Source of the DNA: a bacterium
GTDB lineage: Bacteria > Patescibacteriota > Gracilibacteria > Absconditabacterales > Absconditicoccaceae
Direction: 5' to 3'
NCBI GenBank assembly: GCA_020629735.1
Contig: JAHDCT010000031.1
Span: forward strand, 1 to 10,316
DNA: 10,316 nucleotides
Every line of letters starts with the position of its first letter. Position 1 is the stretch's first letter. The position numbers were made by a program, and so were the translations under genes. The notes beneath the pieces were generated by a model. It was not told the DNA's origin. It saw nothing but the letters and a program-made list of their open reading frames with translations, and made no database searches. Shown in pieces: positions 1 to 8,827 of the stretch.

Positions 1-1175
1 AGGAAATCAAACAAGAAGCGTGAGATCGCAATGTCTTTATGCTTGTTTCTTGATGAGTCGATAGTACTGTTGCCTTTGCCTTGCTTAATACTGCTTTAGG
101 AAAAGGTCGTGTCTATGGTCTATGTATTGATACATGACTTATGAGGAAAGGTGAAATTGCTCGAGTCAAGGATGCACTAGAAAAACTTGGTCGAGACAAT
201 TTTTGAGTTGAAGATGCTTCAGCTTATTTTCTTGATCGTCTTTCAGGCATTACCGATCCAGAGGAAAAGAGAAAGATTATTTGAACCTGCTTTATTGAGA
301 TCCAACAACAACTTGTATCAAAAATGGACCTTGATCCAGAATTGCGGATGCTTGGACAATGAACTATCTATCCAGACATTATCGAATCTAAATGAACTAA
401 AGATGCTCACTTGATAAAAACCCATCATAATCGCGTGGAAGGAATTCAAAAACTTATCGAAGCAGGACATGTGATAGAGCCACTTAAAGATTTGTATAAG
501 GATGAAGTAAGATCTGTGTGAAGGTCCCTTTGACTGCCACACGAACTGGTAGAAAGACATCCTTTCCCTTGACCTGGACTATGAATTAGAATTCTCTGCT
601 CTGATGGTAGCGCAGAAAAACCTATCGCTGATTATGAGATAAAAGATTGATGGTGATCAGTTCTGCTACCCTTTCGTAGTGTGTGAGTACAAGGTGATGG
701 AAGAAGTTATCGCCATCCTTTAGTTGTTCGAGATCATGCATGAAAAGCTGATTGGGAGGAATATGAATCTTTAGCAACGACTCTTATCAATTCTAGCAAA
801 ACAGTTAACAGAGTACTTCGTCGGGTCTGATGAAAAAACCCTATGCACGTATCTTTGCAATCTGTCTTTGTAGATACATCTTCAGTTTCATTACTTCAAG
901 AGGCCGATGCTCTGTGTACTCAACGAATGACGCAACATGGACTTCAAGACACTATCTGGCAAATGCCGGTTGTGCTCGTTCCGTGGTGAACTCAAGAATG
1001 ACTTTCGCTTGTTCTGAGACCGGTAAGCTCAAACGAGGCTATGACAGCTAGCTTTAGTTTTCTTGATTTTTCTCTTGTACAAAAACTGGTCGATGAGCTG
1101 ACTGCTCTACCATGAATTGAATGTGTTTTCTATGATATTACTCATAAACCTCCTGGGACTATTGAGTGGGAGTAA
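1..1175 (+). CDS. guaA: GMP synthase (glutamine-hydrolysing), C-terminal part, long type
   Basis: Converts XMP to GMP with ATP and ammonia, the last step of guanine nucleotide synthesis in the cytoplasm. The visible 390 codons (first complete codon at 3, stop TAA 1173-1175) cover the ATP-pyrophosphatase and dimerisation domains; the glutamine amidotransferase domain would lie left of the window. Visible motifs are the PP-loop SGGVDS at 48-65, DTGLMRKGE, DPEEKRKIIG, LGQGTIYPD, IKTHHN, HPFPGPGLGIR, VGVQGDGRSY and the terminal THKPPGTIEWE. There are 21 in-frame UGA codons, several on invariant glycines (both of SGG, two in PGPGLGIR). From the PP-loop to the end it is roughly 85 residues longer than I recall for E. 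coli GuaA, and elements such as VNRV, a LLQEAD block and QMPVVL resemble the longer, eukaryote-like GMP synthases. Its stop lies 20 bp from that of the convergent ybbP-like gene. Identification is secure; the long-type assignment is from memory of the family. Confidence 0.96.
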
Positions 1176-1195
1176 TCTCTTTCATGTTACTTTTG

Positions 1196-3613
1196 TTATC
1201 TTTCCTTTCCTACTACAGATAACGACTGTACCCATACTGCAAGGCAAATAAGCACAATGGCTCATAATCATCGAAGCAGTGTTCCTCCTGTTACGAGAAG
1301 GAAGGTACTTTCACTAAAGAGTGTATAGAATCCTCCTAAGAGCGAAACACTCATAATTCATGAAATAAGGAGGTAGATAAGGATATATCATTTTTTCACT
1401 AAGCTTCTTTTTTGCTTGGTTGCTCACAGCATTGCGTATACCTTTAATCTCTCTTCTTGAAATACTGAAGCATAGCTAAAGAGTGAGAAAATTGCTGAGA
1501 GGGCAAAGAAGGTTATTAAAAGGAAAAGTGCCAAAAGAAGTGACCCTACACGTTCGATATATGATCTTACTTGGGCTACAACTTCACCTGTATCAATAAA
1601 GGTGACGTTATTTCACATAAGTTCTACGATTTCTTTTTTGATACCTGTGTTCGTTTCTTTGTTTGATGGAATCTGGAAGAAAGATGTTTTTGGTGCTCAT
1701 GAAAACTGCTCTTGTGGGAGTTGAATATAAAAGAATGGACGAGTACCATTTCTTTCAGATGATCTAATGTTCACTACTTTCATTGCAAACTCTCTTCCTG
1801 CTACGGAAAGGACCATATCATTTTCATTCTCTATTCAGAGTCTTTGAGCAAAGTCATCATCTACTGATATTTCTCAGGTTGTTCCTAGTGCTTTCCCAGA
1901 TAGAATTTTCACATCATCAAGTGTATTATCTGTCATATTAAATTCTCTTGTGAATGATCACTGCTCTTCTGGTCAGATATTCTGAGCTTCCATATGATCT
2001 TGTAAGCTACGTCAATTTACCGAAACAATTCTCCCTAAAATTACAGAAAACACATCTTGCACGTCAATTGAAAGTTGATCAAGTTTCTCAATATCATCTT
2101 CAAAGACGTTTGTTACAAAAATAGAATCTCCATCCTGAGTTAATTCTGTAATTCTTTGTTGAAGACCTGAATAAACCATCACTGTCCAACTCAAAAGAAT
2201 CATCAAGATAGTACATCATCAGGTAATTAAACTACTTTGGGTTCCTGGTTTTGTTAAAAATCTTAGGATGTCTCGATACTCAAATTTCTCTTTTCTTCGT
2301 CACCACTTAGAGGCAACTCGAAAAAAGAAGTCATGTAAAAGTCCAATACATCGGAAAATGAGTATTCCCAAAAGCACAACTACTCAGATTTGCTGCACGC
2401 TCACTACAACATTTCATATTATCACTCCATAGGAAAGTACGAAAACGATAAGTACTCAGACTACCCATTTCCATCATAGGAGTCTTGATAAAGGAATTGG
2501 TGAACTGTCTAAAAGTTGAAGTGGACTAGCTCTTGTCATAAGCCAGATGGGGAGTGAGGACACTCAGGCTACCAATAATATCATTCCGATTAACACTGGC
2601 CAATAGTTAGCTAAGGTTCGATGAGCCTTTGAAATAAGTCATTCTACAAACAGGTACTGGCTCAATCAATAGGTAGCAGCTAGCGATATTAGGAAAGACA
2701 TACCTAACACTACTGCAAAAAATACTCCTACACTTCGCATCACCGAGCTATCTTTTCGTCAAAATATTCTCATTACTTGCAGTGCTGATTGATTTTCATT
2801 TACCATGCGTGACCCTAGAAAGACAAGCACACAAGCTTGTAGGAGTAGAAAAATCAGACTCAATAAGGAAAGATATTCTCCTATCGTATCTCCAACTGAA
2901 CTAAAGACTCCTTCAGATTGATTTAAATCTGTTACTCTGTATCCACCTTGATTTGCAACTACACTTTCAATGGTATTCTTTAAGTTTCATAGCTCATCTC
3001 CTCACTTGATGAGTACTTTATATGATACTCTACTTCCCACTCATAATAGGCCAATTTTGTTTACTTCTTCAAGCGGGATAACGATGAGTCTTCACCCATC
3101 AAATACGCTAAATGATGTTCAGGGGGCTGATCAAAAAGTGCTTTCTACTAGGAAATCTTTCCCCTGTAAATCTACCTCTTTTCTTTCTTCATTTCCTTCA
3201 AAAAGGGTTTCATACAGTTGTCATGAAATACTAATTCATGGAGCTTCCTGATACTCTTTTACCTCATCAAATTCTCCGTATAGAGGAAAGTTATCTTGCA
3301 CTCACCGAAGTGATATTAAAAGAGGTCACTCAGGAGTAGTGAGTGTATAATTCATTTCTACTTTTTCTGATATCTCTGCTGACTTACTGTTTACCTCTTT
3401 TTCAATTTCAGAAATAATCTCTCTAGGTAAGGGGAGGCTTCCTTCAACAACAATATCTCAACCAACACTTGGTGCTAACTCTGTTTGGATCTCTTGAGTG
3501 ATAATATTTCCTGCTCGCGCGATAATACTTGTTATTAACACAGAGAAAAATAACAGACTACTGATAAGTCGCAATGACGATTTAGATTGGCGGTACAATA
3601 TTTTTGATAACAT
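1196..3613 (-). CDS. ybbP: YbbP-like ABC transporter permease (FtsX/MacB superfamily), 805 aa
   Basis: Membrane component of an ABC exporter or extractor of the YbbAP type; the substrate is not known. It starts at ATG 3613-3611 (an in-frame UAG at 3622-3620 precludes an earlier start) and ends at TAA. I see about ten hydrophobic segments: one at the N-terminus (residues about 14-31), an extracytoplasmic domain to about 240, three helices to about 356, two at about 380-429, one at 463-481, a second extracytoplasmic domain (about 485-680), and three C-terminal helices to about 800. This 4+2+1+3 pattern with two large outer domains, and the length (E. coli YbbP is about 804 aa as I recall), fit YbbP rather than the four-helix MacB or FtsX. 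The segment after the eighth helix, with VFQEE then LGATKQK, is typical FtsX-like. Two CGA codons (2351-2353 and 1271-1273) fall inside helices, where Trp suits better than Arg. Gene 50 bp downstream of the ATPase gene. Confidence 0.88.
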
Positions 3614-3663
3614 AGAGGTCTAGTTGGGTAAATACATTGCATACTCATATATGTCTTCGCTTT

Positions 3664-4314
3664 CTAACGGATCAGTTCCGACATAGTAAATACTTTGTCT
3701 GCTCGAGAGAGTAATTCTTGCTCATGAGTAATCATAAAGACTGTTACTCAGGTATTTTTTTGAAGTTTTTTTATAAGTTCCATAATTTTCTCTGAGTTTC
3801 ATAGGTCAAGGTTTCAGGTTGGCTCATCTGCTAATAAGAGTGGGGTCTCATACATAAACGCTCTGGCTATAGCTACTCTTTGTTGCTCACCTCAACTCAG
3901 TTGATCAGGATATGCCTTCATCTTTCTTGTTAAATCTACCTCAGCTAAGATTTCTTCTGTTGTATATCTTTGGGGTAGCTTTGATATATCTCATGGGAGC
4001 TCTAAATTCTCTTTCACAGTTAACTGAGGTACTAGATGAAACTTTTGAAAGACAAACCCAATATTTTCTCCTCTTCGCTGGGTACGCTCCTGCGCAGAAA
4101 GATCCTGTAAGTTATTCCCAGCCACTATTACTTGCCCAGCATCTACCGATTCTAGTCAGGCGATTATATTAAAAAGGGTTGTTTTCCCAGATCAACTTTG
4201 ACCTGTTAGCATAGCAAAACTTCACTTTTCAACCTCCACATTTAAATCAGTATAAAGTTGAATTTTTTCTGATCATTGTTGAAACGATTTCGCTATATTT
4301 TTTAAAGAAATCAT
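3664..4314 (-). CDS. ybbA: YbbA/LolD-like ABC transporter ATP-binding protein, 216 aa
   Basis: Cytoplasmic ATPase that would drive the adjacent permease. All nucleotide-binding motifs are present: Walker A GQSGSGKT at residues 38-45 (the middle Gly is UGA), Q-loop in IGFVFQ (Q90), signature LSGGEQQR at 139-146 (first Gly is UGA), Walker B LLLADEPTGNLD at 159-170 and the H-loop ITHE (H197). The DEPTGNLD form and 216-residue length are typical of the LolD/MacB/YbbA group. At residue 80 a CGA precedes RGENIGFVFQ, a place where relatives usually have a hydrophobic or aromatic residue before the conserved Arg, here AGA. ATG 4314-4312 is only 9 bp after the stop of the esterase gene, so the two are surely cotranscribed. 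No Shine-Dalgarno sequence is seen. The neighbouring ten-helix permease makes YbbA the best name; LolD is the alternative. Confidence 0.93.
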
Positions 4315-4323
4315 ACGAGAATT

Positions 4324-5004
4324 TTATTTAGTTGTTAAAAAGTTTTTCACAAGGGGTAAGAGATTTTCTACGATAATCGCATATCCTTCTTTTGTTGGAT
4401 GTATACCGTCTGGCAAATTTAATCATGGGTTTCATGCTACTCCGTCGAGAAAGAAATCTAGACAAGAGACCGCATTATTTCATTCATTTTCCTGACAAAA
4501 ATCATCATAGATTGATTTAAATTCAGCTCTGTATTGGGGTGAATTATTGGTTGGAATTTGCATTCCTCATACAATAAGATTCAGTTCTTTTTCTTTAATC
4601 TTTCCTATAATTTCTTGAAAATTATCATGTAGTTGATCAAGCGGTAACCCACGAAGACCATCATTTGCTCAAATCACCAAGATCGCAAGATCGCCTTTTT
4701 TTGCATCAGCTAATTGTCGGTCAACCCTTTTTGCCAATCCTTCACTTGTATCTCACGAGATTCAACCATTTAAGACTTTTACTCTATATCCTTCGTCTTT
4801 TAGCTTTTTTTCTAATTGATGTGGATACGAATCCTGAAGCGGCAACTGGTACCCAGCCGTTAAACTATCTCCTAACGCATGGATTGTTTGTATTGGAAGA
4901 TTTCCTTCTGGAGATTCTTGTTCTGGAACAGGGTCAACCTGAGAACATCCTGCTAGGAAGAATGTTGAAAAGATCGCTATAATTGAAACATATATTCACT
5001 TCAT
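4324..5004 (-). CDS. tesA: TesA-like GDSL/SGNH esterase, lipoprotein, 226 aa
   Basis: Predicted serine hydrolase of the thioesterase I/arylesterase/lysophospholipase L1 type, acting on ester or thioester substrates outside the cytoplasm. The N-terminus is a signal peptide with lipobox LAGC (Cys20), so the mature protein should be membrane-anchored by lipid. SGNH blocks are all present: GDSLTAGY with nucleophile Ser47 (block I), NGGISGDT with the block II Gly (G81, a UGA), GANDGLRG with Asn114 (block III) and DGIH with Asp199 and His202 (block V). In residues 92-98 the string KRVDxQL has CGA at residue 96 (4717-4719), where TesA relatives carry a conserved Trp. E. coli TesA is, as I recall, a soluble periplasmic protein, so the lipid anchor is a difference. 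First gene of a run with the ABC ATPase (9 bp gap) and permease. The natural substrate is unknown. Confidence 0.92.
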
Positions 5005-5010
5005 TATTTT

Positions 5011-5030
5011 AGTGTAAATAAAAAAACACT
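5011..5030. repeat. Inverted repeat AGTGT-N10-ACACT in front of the esterase operon
   Basis: Five-base perfect arms (5011-5015 and 5026-5030) flank an A-rich ten-base spacer, 6 bp upstream of the esterase start codon. It could be a small leader hairpin or a protein-binding site controlling the tesA-ybbA-ybbP run. The arms are short, so chance is a real alternative in such AT-rich DNA. Confidence 0.25.
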
Positions 5031-5081
5031 CAAGTTCACAAGATTATTTCAAGAGAGAATTTTTCTCATTGTTACTTCTTC

Positions 5082-5087
5082 ATTATA
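5082..5087 (-). promoter_or_regulatory. Possible -10 box of the esterase operon
   Basis: On the minus strand these bases read TATAAT, a perfect match to the sigma-70 type -10 consensus, about 78 bp upstream of the esterase ATG and downstream of the Kazal-like gene. The place where a -35 box should be (5105-5110) reads GGAAGA, a poor match, so this is only a candidate. The rest of the 110-bp gap 5005-5114 shows no gene or terminator I can support. Confidence 0.25.
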
Positions 5088-5114
5088 CTTTTGCCTATCT
5101 ATTTTCTTCCCTCT

Positions 5115-5600
5115 TTAATTTCATAGTTTAATACTATTAGGGTCTGTTATGATTATGTAATCATATCAAATGACTGCAGCAATATGATGCAAAATTGAGA
5201 TACGTAAAAGATTTGGTTCTTGTTTTTCTCGTTCATCCAGTAGGAGTTGTTGAATTTTGGGGAATACATTGCTTCTCACAAACTCACCTCATTCACGGTT
5301 CAGTTTATCAAGTCTATATGTTTCGCTGTATTCTATATATTCAAACAGAGCTTTGCTCACTCAATCAATGATGAGCTGTCTTGCTTCATACGAAAGTGAT
5401 GGATATTTCTTACATGCTCATTCGTGAAGCGTTGGAACAGCTCGTGAGCTTGTATCGCTCCAGCCGTCACAGTTTGATGTAAAGGTCTTTCCTTGTATGC
5501 CGCAGACTGGTTCAAAATCTTCAATTCGCATACAATCGGCGTGAACTAAACTGATTCACAAGAAACTACCCGCTACCAAGCTTACTATTATTTTTTTCAT
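5115..5600 (-). CDS. Small secreted protein with a degenerate Kazal-type inhibitor motif, 161 aa
   Basis: The N-terminus (MKK, then a hydrophobic stretch ending in VHA) is a Sec signal peptide with probable cleavage after Ala21. Residues 23-63 hold Cys23, then PVCG with Cys33, a GKTFTSNC segment with Cys44, and EGAC with Cys63. This is the Kazal pattern (C...PVCGxxGxTYxNxC...GxC), of proteins that block serine proteases by inserting a loop in the active site. Two of the usual six cysteines are missing, consistent with loss of the pair that forms the C1-C5 disulfide while C2-C4 and C3-C6 remain. Residues 64-161 are polar and probably mainly helical, with no motif I recognise. The start ATG 5600-5598 has a GAGAG stretch just upstream, the nearest thing to a Shine-Dalgarno site in the window. 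It may share a transcript with the esterase gene 110 bp downstream. The reading frame is secure; the inhibitor function is inference. Confidence 0.8.
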
Positions 5601-5666
5601 GACTCTCTTTCAAAATAAATACATGTTCATAACAAATAACTTTATTCTATATTTTTATCAACGCTT

Positions 5667-5676
5667 TACTATAGTA
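5667..5676. promoter_or_regulatory. Palindrome TACTATAGTA in the divergent gap between Kazal-like gene and crtB
   Basis: The 127-bp gap 5601-5727 separates two divergently transcribed genes and must hold both promoters. This perfect 10-bp palindrome contains TATAGT, a near-consensus -10 hexamer, on both strands. I see no convincing -35 box at 16-18 bp for either direction, so it is equally possibly an operator. The remainder of the gap is AT-rich without other clear signals. Confidence 0.25.
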
Positions 5677-5727
5677 GACGTTATAAACTATTTTACAGCT
5701 GCTTCTTTTTCAACTTTCCGACTGACC

Positions 5728-6612
5728 ATGAAACAATATATTCAAACACATTGAACGAGTTATGCACTTGCTAATTATTTTTTCCCTAAAGAGCTTCAAA
5801 TTTGCGTCATTGATCTATACGCTCGAGTTCGCATACCTGATGATATTGTGGACGAAGATTGGACACTTTCATGTGATGAGAAAGAAAATCTTCTTTGACA
5901 GATGTGGGAGATTCGAGAAAAAACTTGTACTGGCATATCATGAACAACAGATACTGATTTTTTAGCCCATTGGCAGGAAGTGTGTAACAAAAATCACCAT
6001 CATCAACAGGGATACAATATACCTCTTGAGTACTACGCTGCTTTTCGAAAGGCTATGCTTCAAGATTTAAGAAAAGAAACGTATGAAAATTACGTAGCCC
6101 TTCAGAATTATATGTATTGATCCGCTGAAGTTGTATGACTCATGATGACCCACCTTATTTGACGAGACACTCAGTACACTGATGAAACTCTTGCTTGAGC
6201 AAAACTCCTTTGAGAGGCTATGCAATATACCAACTTTCTTAGAGATATTCATGAAGATATTACTCAACGTTGACGCTATTACATTCCTTTAGAGAGACTC
6301 GAAAAATTTTGACTTACTCACGAACACCTTACTCAATATGTATATTGAAAGCCCCTAGACCAGAATCGAAGATCATTTATGAAACATGAGATTTCTTTTA
6401 CAAAGGAGATGTATACGAGAGCTAATAAAACTATCAAACACCTTAATCCGTCTTGAAGAAAGGCTGTATTTCTTGCTTCCAAACTCTACGAGTGAATTCT
6501 TGATAAGATCACTCGTATTGATTATGACGTTTTTTCAAAAAACTCAAGAACTACCTCAAAAGAAAAGCTTAGAATTCTTATGAAAAATTATGCTAGATCT
6601 TCGTTTTCATAA
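5728..6612 (+). CDS. crtB: Phytoene synthase, 294 aa
   Basis: Head-to-head condensation of two GGPP to phytoene, the committed carotenoid step, at the cytoplasmic membrane face. Both Mg-diphosphate binding motifs are present: YAWVRIPDDIVDE at residues 31-43 (acidic DDIVDE 38-43) and GEAMQYTNFLRDIHED at 162-177 (Asp173, Asp177), followed by GRYYIPLE. An MYGSAEVVG segment also matches the trans-isoprenyl diphosphate synthase head-to-head family. Length is normal. CGA at residue 33 (5824-5826) and 107 (6046-6048) fall where relatives have Phe/Trp (YAF-R and AFF-SM motifs), supporting CGA as Trp. ATG 5728 is the first in-frame start and lies just ahead of the SYALA motif; no Shine-Dalgarno is seen. 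A squalene-type synthase is the alternative by family, but the CrtI, CruF and GGPP synthase neighbours settle on phytoene. Confidence 0.93.
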
Positions 6613-6637
6613 GATATTTACTTCACCACCTAGGAAT

Positions 6638-7252
6638 ATGAAATATACAATCCTTAAGCAATATCTCCCACTTCGGTCTGTATGACTCTGATCAGTATTT
6701 CTTTTGCTTCGCTTAGTTGATTACTCCTTTTGACGATGACTACTTCCTCAAACTGCACGAGCTGAACTTCTCGTTTTTTTTCTTTTTGCTCTTCCTTGGA
6801 TTTTTCACCGCAAATGGTATCGAGCATTTCTTCTTATTATCCTTACTTTTTTAATTGAAGTTGTCTGACACCAAAGTTGAATGCCTTTTTGAACCTATGT
6901 GTACCAAGAGCCACATAGTTCACTCTGATTACTAGGGGTTCCCTTTTTTATTCCTTTAGCATGGTTGATTTTACTTTCTTCAACATTTTACGCTTCTCAT
7001 AAACGATATGTATGATGAGTGCTTCTTGTAATTTTTGATCTTCTTTTAGAACCTTTTGCCACTCAAGAAATGTACCGACTTTGGACTCAACATGATTGAT
7101 TCCTAACTGCCCCACTCCAAAATTACCTTAGTCGATTTTTTCTTTTTTATATTTTCTCATATATAGTTAAACAACTTCCAACTCAAAAAAAAGTAGCACA
7201 ATATAGTTTACTAGCTCTTTTTTTCTATGTTTTAACTCTCCTCTTGATCTAA
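6638..7252 (+). CDS. cruF: CruF-family carotenoid hydratase/biosynthesis membrane protein, 204 aa
   Basis: Integral membrane protein of the carotenoid biosynthesis family (Pfam Caroten_synth/DUF422), whose studied members add water across the terminal double bond of acyclic carotenoid ends to give 1-hydroxy end groups (CruF of Deinococcus and cyanobacteria; the bisanhydrobacterioruberin hydratase of haloarchaea). Seen here: several hydrophobic helices, E74 with GMPFGTYVY (81-89), LGVPFFIPLAW (99-109), FDLLLEPFAT (133-142), then YWLW (146-149) and APLQNYLSWF (158-167). CGA codons at residues 147 and 166 (7076-7078, 7133-7135) supply the Trp of the family's 'yWxW' and 'NyxxWF'. It begins 25 bp after crtB and is surely cotranscribed. 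An in-frame ATG at 6590 inside crtB would add 16 residues; 6638 is preferred because it avoids the overlap. The last 21 bp overlap crtI tail to tail. The exact substrate is inference. Confidence 0.85.
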
Positions 7253-8728
7253 TAAATCTATCACCATTTTACCACTCATAAGGCACATTGGCATCCCAAT
7301 ACCAGGTTGCGTTCGTCATCAACAGTAGAATACGTTTTTCACCTTTTTACTTTTGAGATAAGGACGCCGATATGCACTTTGTCGTAGCGTATGAGCCAAT
7401 CATAATGCAGTTCATCAAAAACTGTTATACTGCTCACGAAAATGACGAGCATGGAATACTTCCTTTGAAATAATTCTGTCAGAGAACTTTTCACCTGTTA
7501 CTTTTTCTATTACCTCAATGAGTTTTTTTGTGTAGAGATCTTCTTCTTGCTTATTAGGATAAACGTGTACTGGTGCTGGAACTAAGACAAAAAGGTTGCT
7601 GTGACCTTCAGGAGCTACTGTTGTATCAGAAACCGATGGGCAACATAGGTAAATACTTGGGTGCTGAGGTAGCTCTGTGTGCTTGTTTCCAAATATCTCT
7701 GTAAATCCTTCATCTCGTTGTTCACGGAAAATCAGATTATGATGATCAAACTTTTCAAGAGATCACTCTACTCACAGGTACAACAAAAATGTACTTGGAG
7801 CAAGCATCTTTTCTTTCCAGTAGGAAAGTGGATAGGTCTGATATTTTTTCTCAAAGATGAGCTGCGTCTCTGTATACGGTAAATCTGCATTAGAAATAAT
7901 ATTATCATGAGTATATATTTCTGTTCCTGATCTCAGTCCAACTGCTTTTCCTGACTCAATCAGTATTTCGCTAATAGGTGTTCCAGTTTTAATTTCTACT
8001 CAAGCATCAAGGGCAAGCTTTTTCATTAACTGAATAATTGAGTTTATTCCTCAAGCAGGATACCACACTCATAGTCCAAAATCAACGTGCGCCATCATGC
8101 TATACATCGCAGGTGCATCAAGCGGTGCTGTTCCTATGAATACCATGGTGTATTCAAGGAGACTCTTGAGGCGAATATCTTTTACGGCAAGATGTGTTTC
8201 CTTCCTTAAGGATCAAAAAGGATTCACTCTTAGTACATCTTTTGCATTTTTCAAAAGTTGTCGCATACTTCCAAAAGGGATACTTAACAGCTTATCAATT
8301 GCTATTCTATATCTAATTGCCGCTTCTTCCAAGTATTCTTTAATCTTATCCGCACTTCATACTTCAAGTGATTCAAAAAAATCTCTATTTTCTTTTCGCC
8401 CAACTTTGATATCAGTAGATTGTCATGACTCATATCGCCAGACACGATAGCTTGGATTAAGTAGTTGCAGTTGAAGTGTTTCTTGAAGACTTTTCACTCA
8501 TCGTCACGAAAAAACACGTTCAAAAAGATCTGGCATGAGATACCAACTTGGTCACATATCCCAGCGAAAACCATCTTTCTCAATGACTCTTGCACGTCCT
8601 CATACCTGCTTGTGTTGTTCGTATATCTTTACTTTGTATCACTTTTGAGCTGCAGTAATTGCGGCACTTAATCATGCAAATCACGATCAAATAATTCATA
8701 TTGATTTTTTTTTCTTTTCTCAGTTCAT
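7232..8728 (-). CDS. crtI: CrtI-type phytoene/carotenoid desaturase, 498 aa
   Basis: FAD-dependent desaturase that would convert phytoene stepwise to a lycopene-like polyene. ATG 8728-8726 gives MNGEKKKK directly before the dinucleotide-binding fold IIGSGFAGL (G14, G16, G19, all UGA), with E37 at the end of the second strand and QVGGRAR and MGPSWYLMP after it. The C-terminal hallmark CGGWTQPGIGMPMCL is present. Middle blocks such as HHNLIF, PSIYLCCPSVSDTTVAPEG, FVLVP and GTALGLAHTL match the bacterial/archaeal CrtI family. CGA/CGG at residues 76, 98, 338, 449 and 454 fall at aromatic or variable positions; residue 338 (7715-7717) matches the conserved 'dW' after HHNLxF. Without the recoding the N-terminus is a string of stops. 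Length is normal. It is divergent from crtE (99-bp gap) and overlaps cruF by 21 bp. CrtN or CrtD specificity cannot be excluded from sequence alone. Confidence 0.93.
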
Positions 8729-8827
8729 CGGTTTTTTGAATTAAATTGAGTTAGTTACATGTACGTAACTTCTATACATAGTACATAGTATACACAATCA
8801 CTTTTACGTTTTATACCTCAAAAAGAT
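8729..8827. promoter_or_regulatory. Shared divergent promoter region of crtI and crtE with two inverted repeats
   Basis: This 99-bp gap must carry promoters in both directions. It holds GTTAC-N6-GTAAC (8754-8769) and, 3 bp further, TATAC-N10-GTATA (8773-8792) centred on GTAC, with a tandem ACATAGT repeat (8776-8789) inside. Such clustered dyads are what a repressor or activator of both genes would bind. On the minus strand TTGTGT (8798-8793) and TATAGA (8776-8771 region) could form a crtI promoter with a short spacer. No clear Shine-Dalgarno site precedes either start. The regulator is unknown and none is encoded in the window. Confidence 0.45.

Noticed and set aside
830..1051. Short open frame on the plus strand after the GMP synthase motif region
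   Set aside because: It is an out-of-frame shadow: the guaA frame continues without UAA/UAG through this stretch to KPPGTIEWE.
2970..3251. Plus-strand open frame of 93 codons
   Set aside because: It lies antisense inside the continuous ybbP-like gene, has no recognisable motif, and carries no code-25 extension that makes sense.
3912..4172. Plus-strand open frame of 86 codons, and the similar one at 4665-4982
   Set aside because: Both are antisense to well-supported genes (ABC ATPase and esterase) with intact catalytic motifs.
5005..5114. Possible tRNA or small RNA gene in the gap after the Kazal-like gene
   Set aside because: No cloverleaf arms, T-loop motif or terminator could be assembled; only a short inverted repeat and a -10-like box are present.
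5824..5826. UGA as tryptophan (table 4) or CGA as ordinary arginine
   Set aside because: UGA aligns with Gly, not Trp, in all motifs; CGA as Arg would put a charged residue in the aromatic site of the CrtB YAF-R motif and inside permease helices. Arg is kept as the fallback where the column is variable.
6590..6637. Longer cruF start at ATG 6590
   Set aside because: It is in frame and possible, but would overlap crtB by 23 bp and add 16 non-conserved residues; ATG 6638 gives a cleaner gene.
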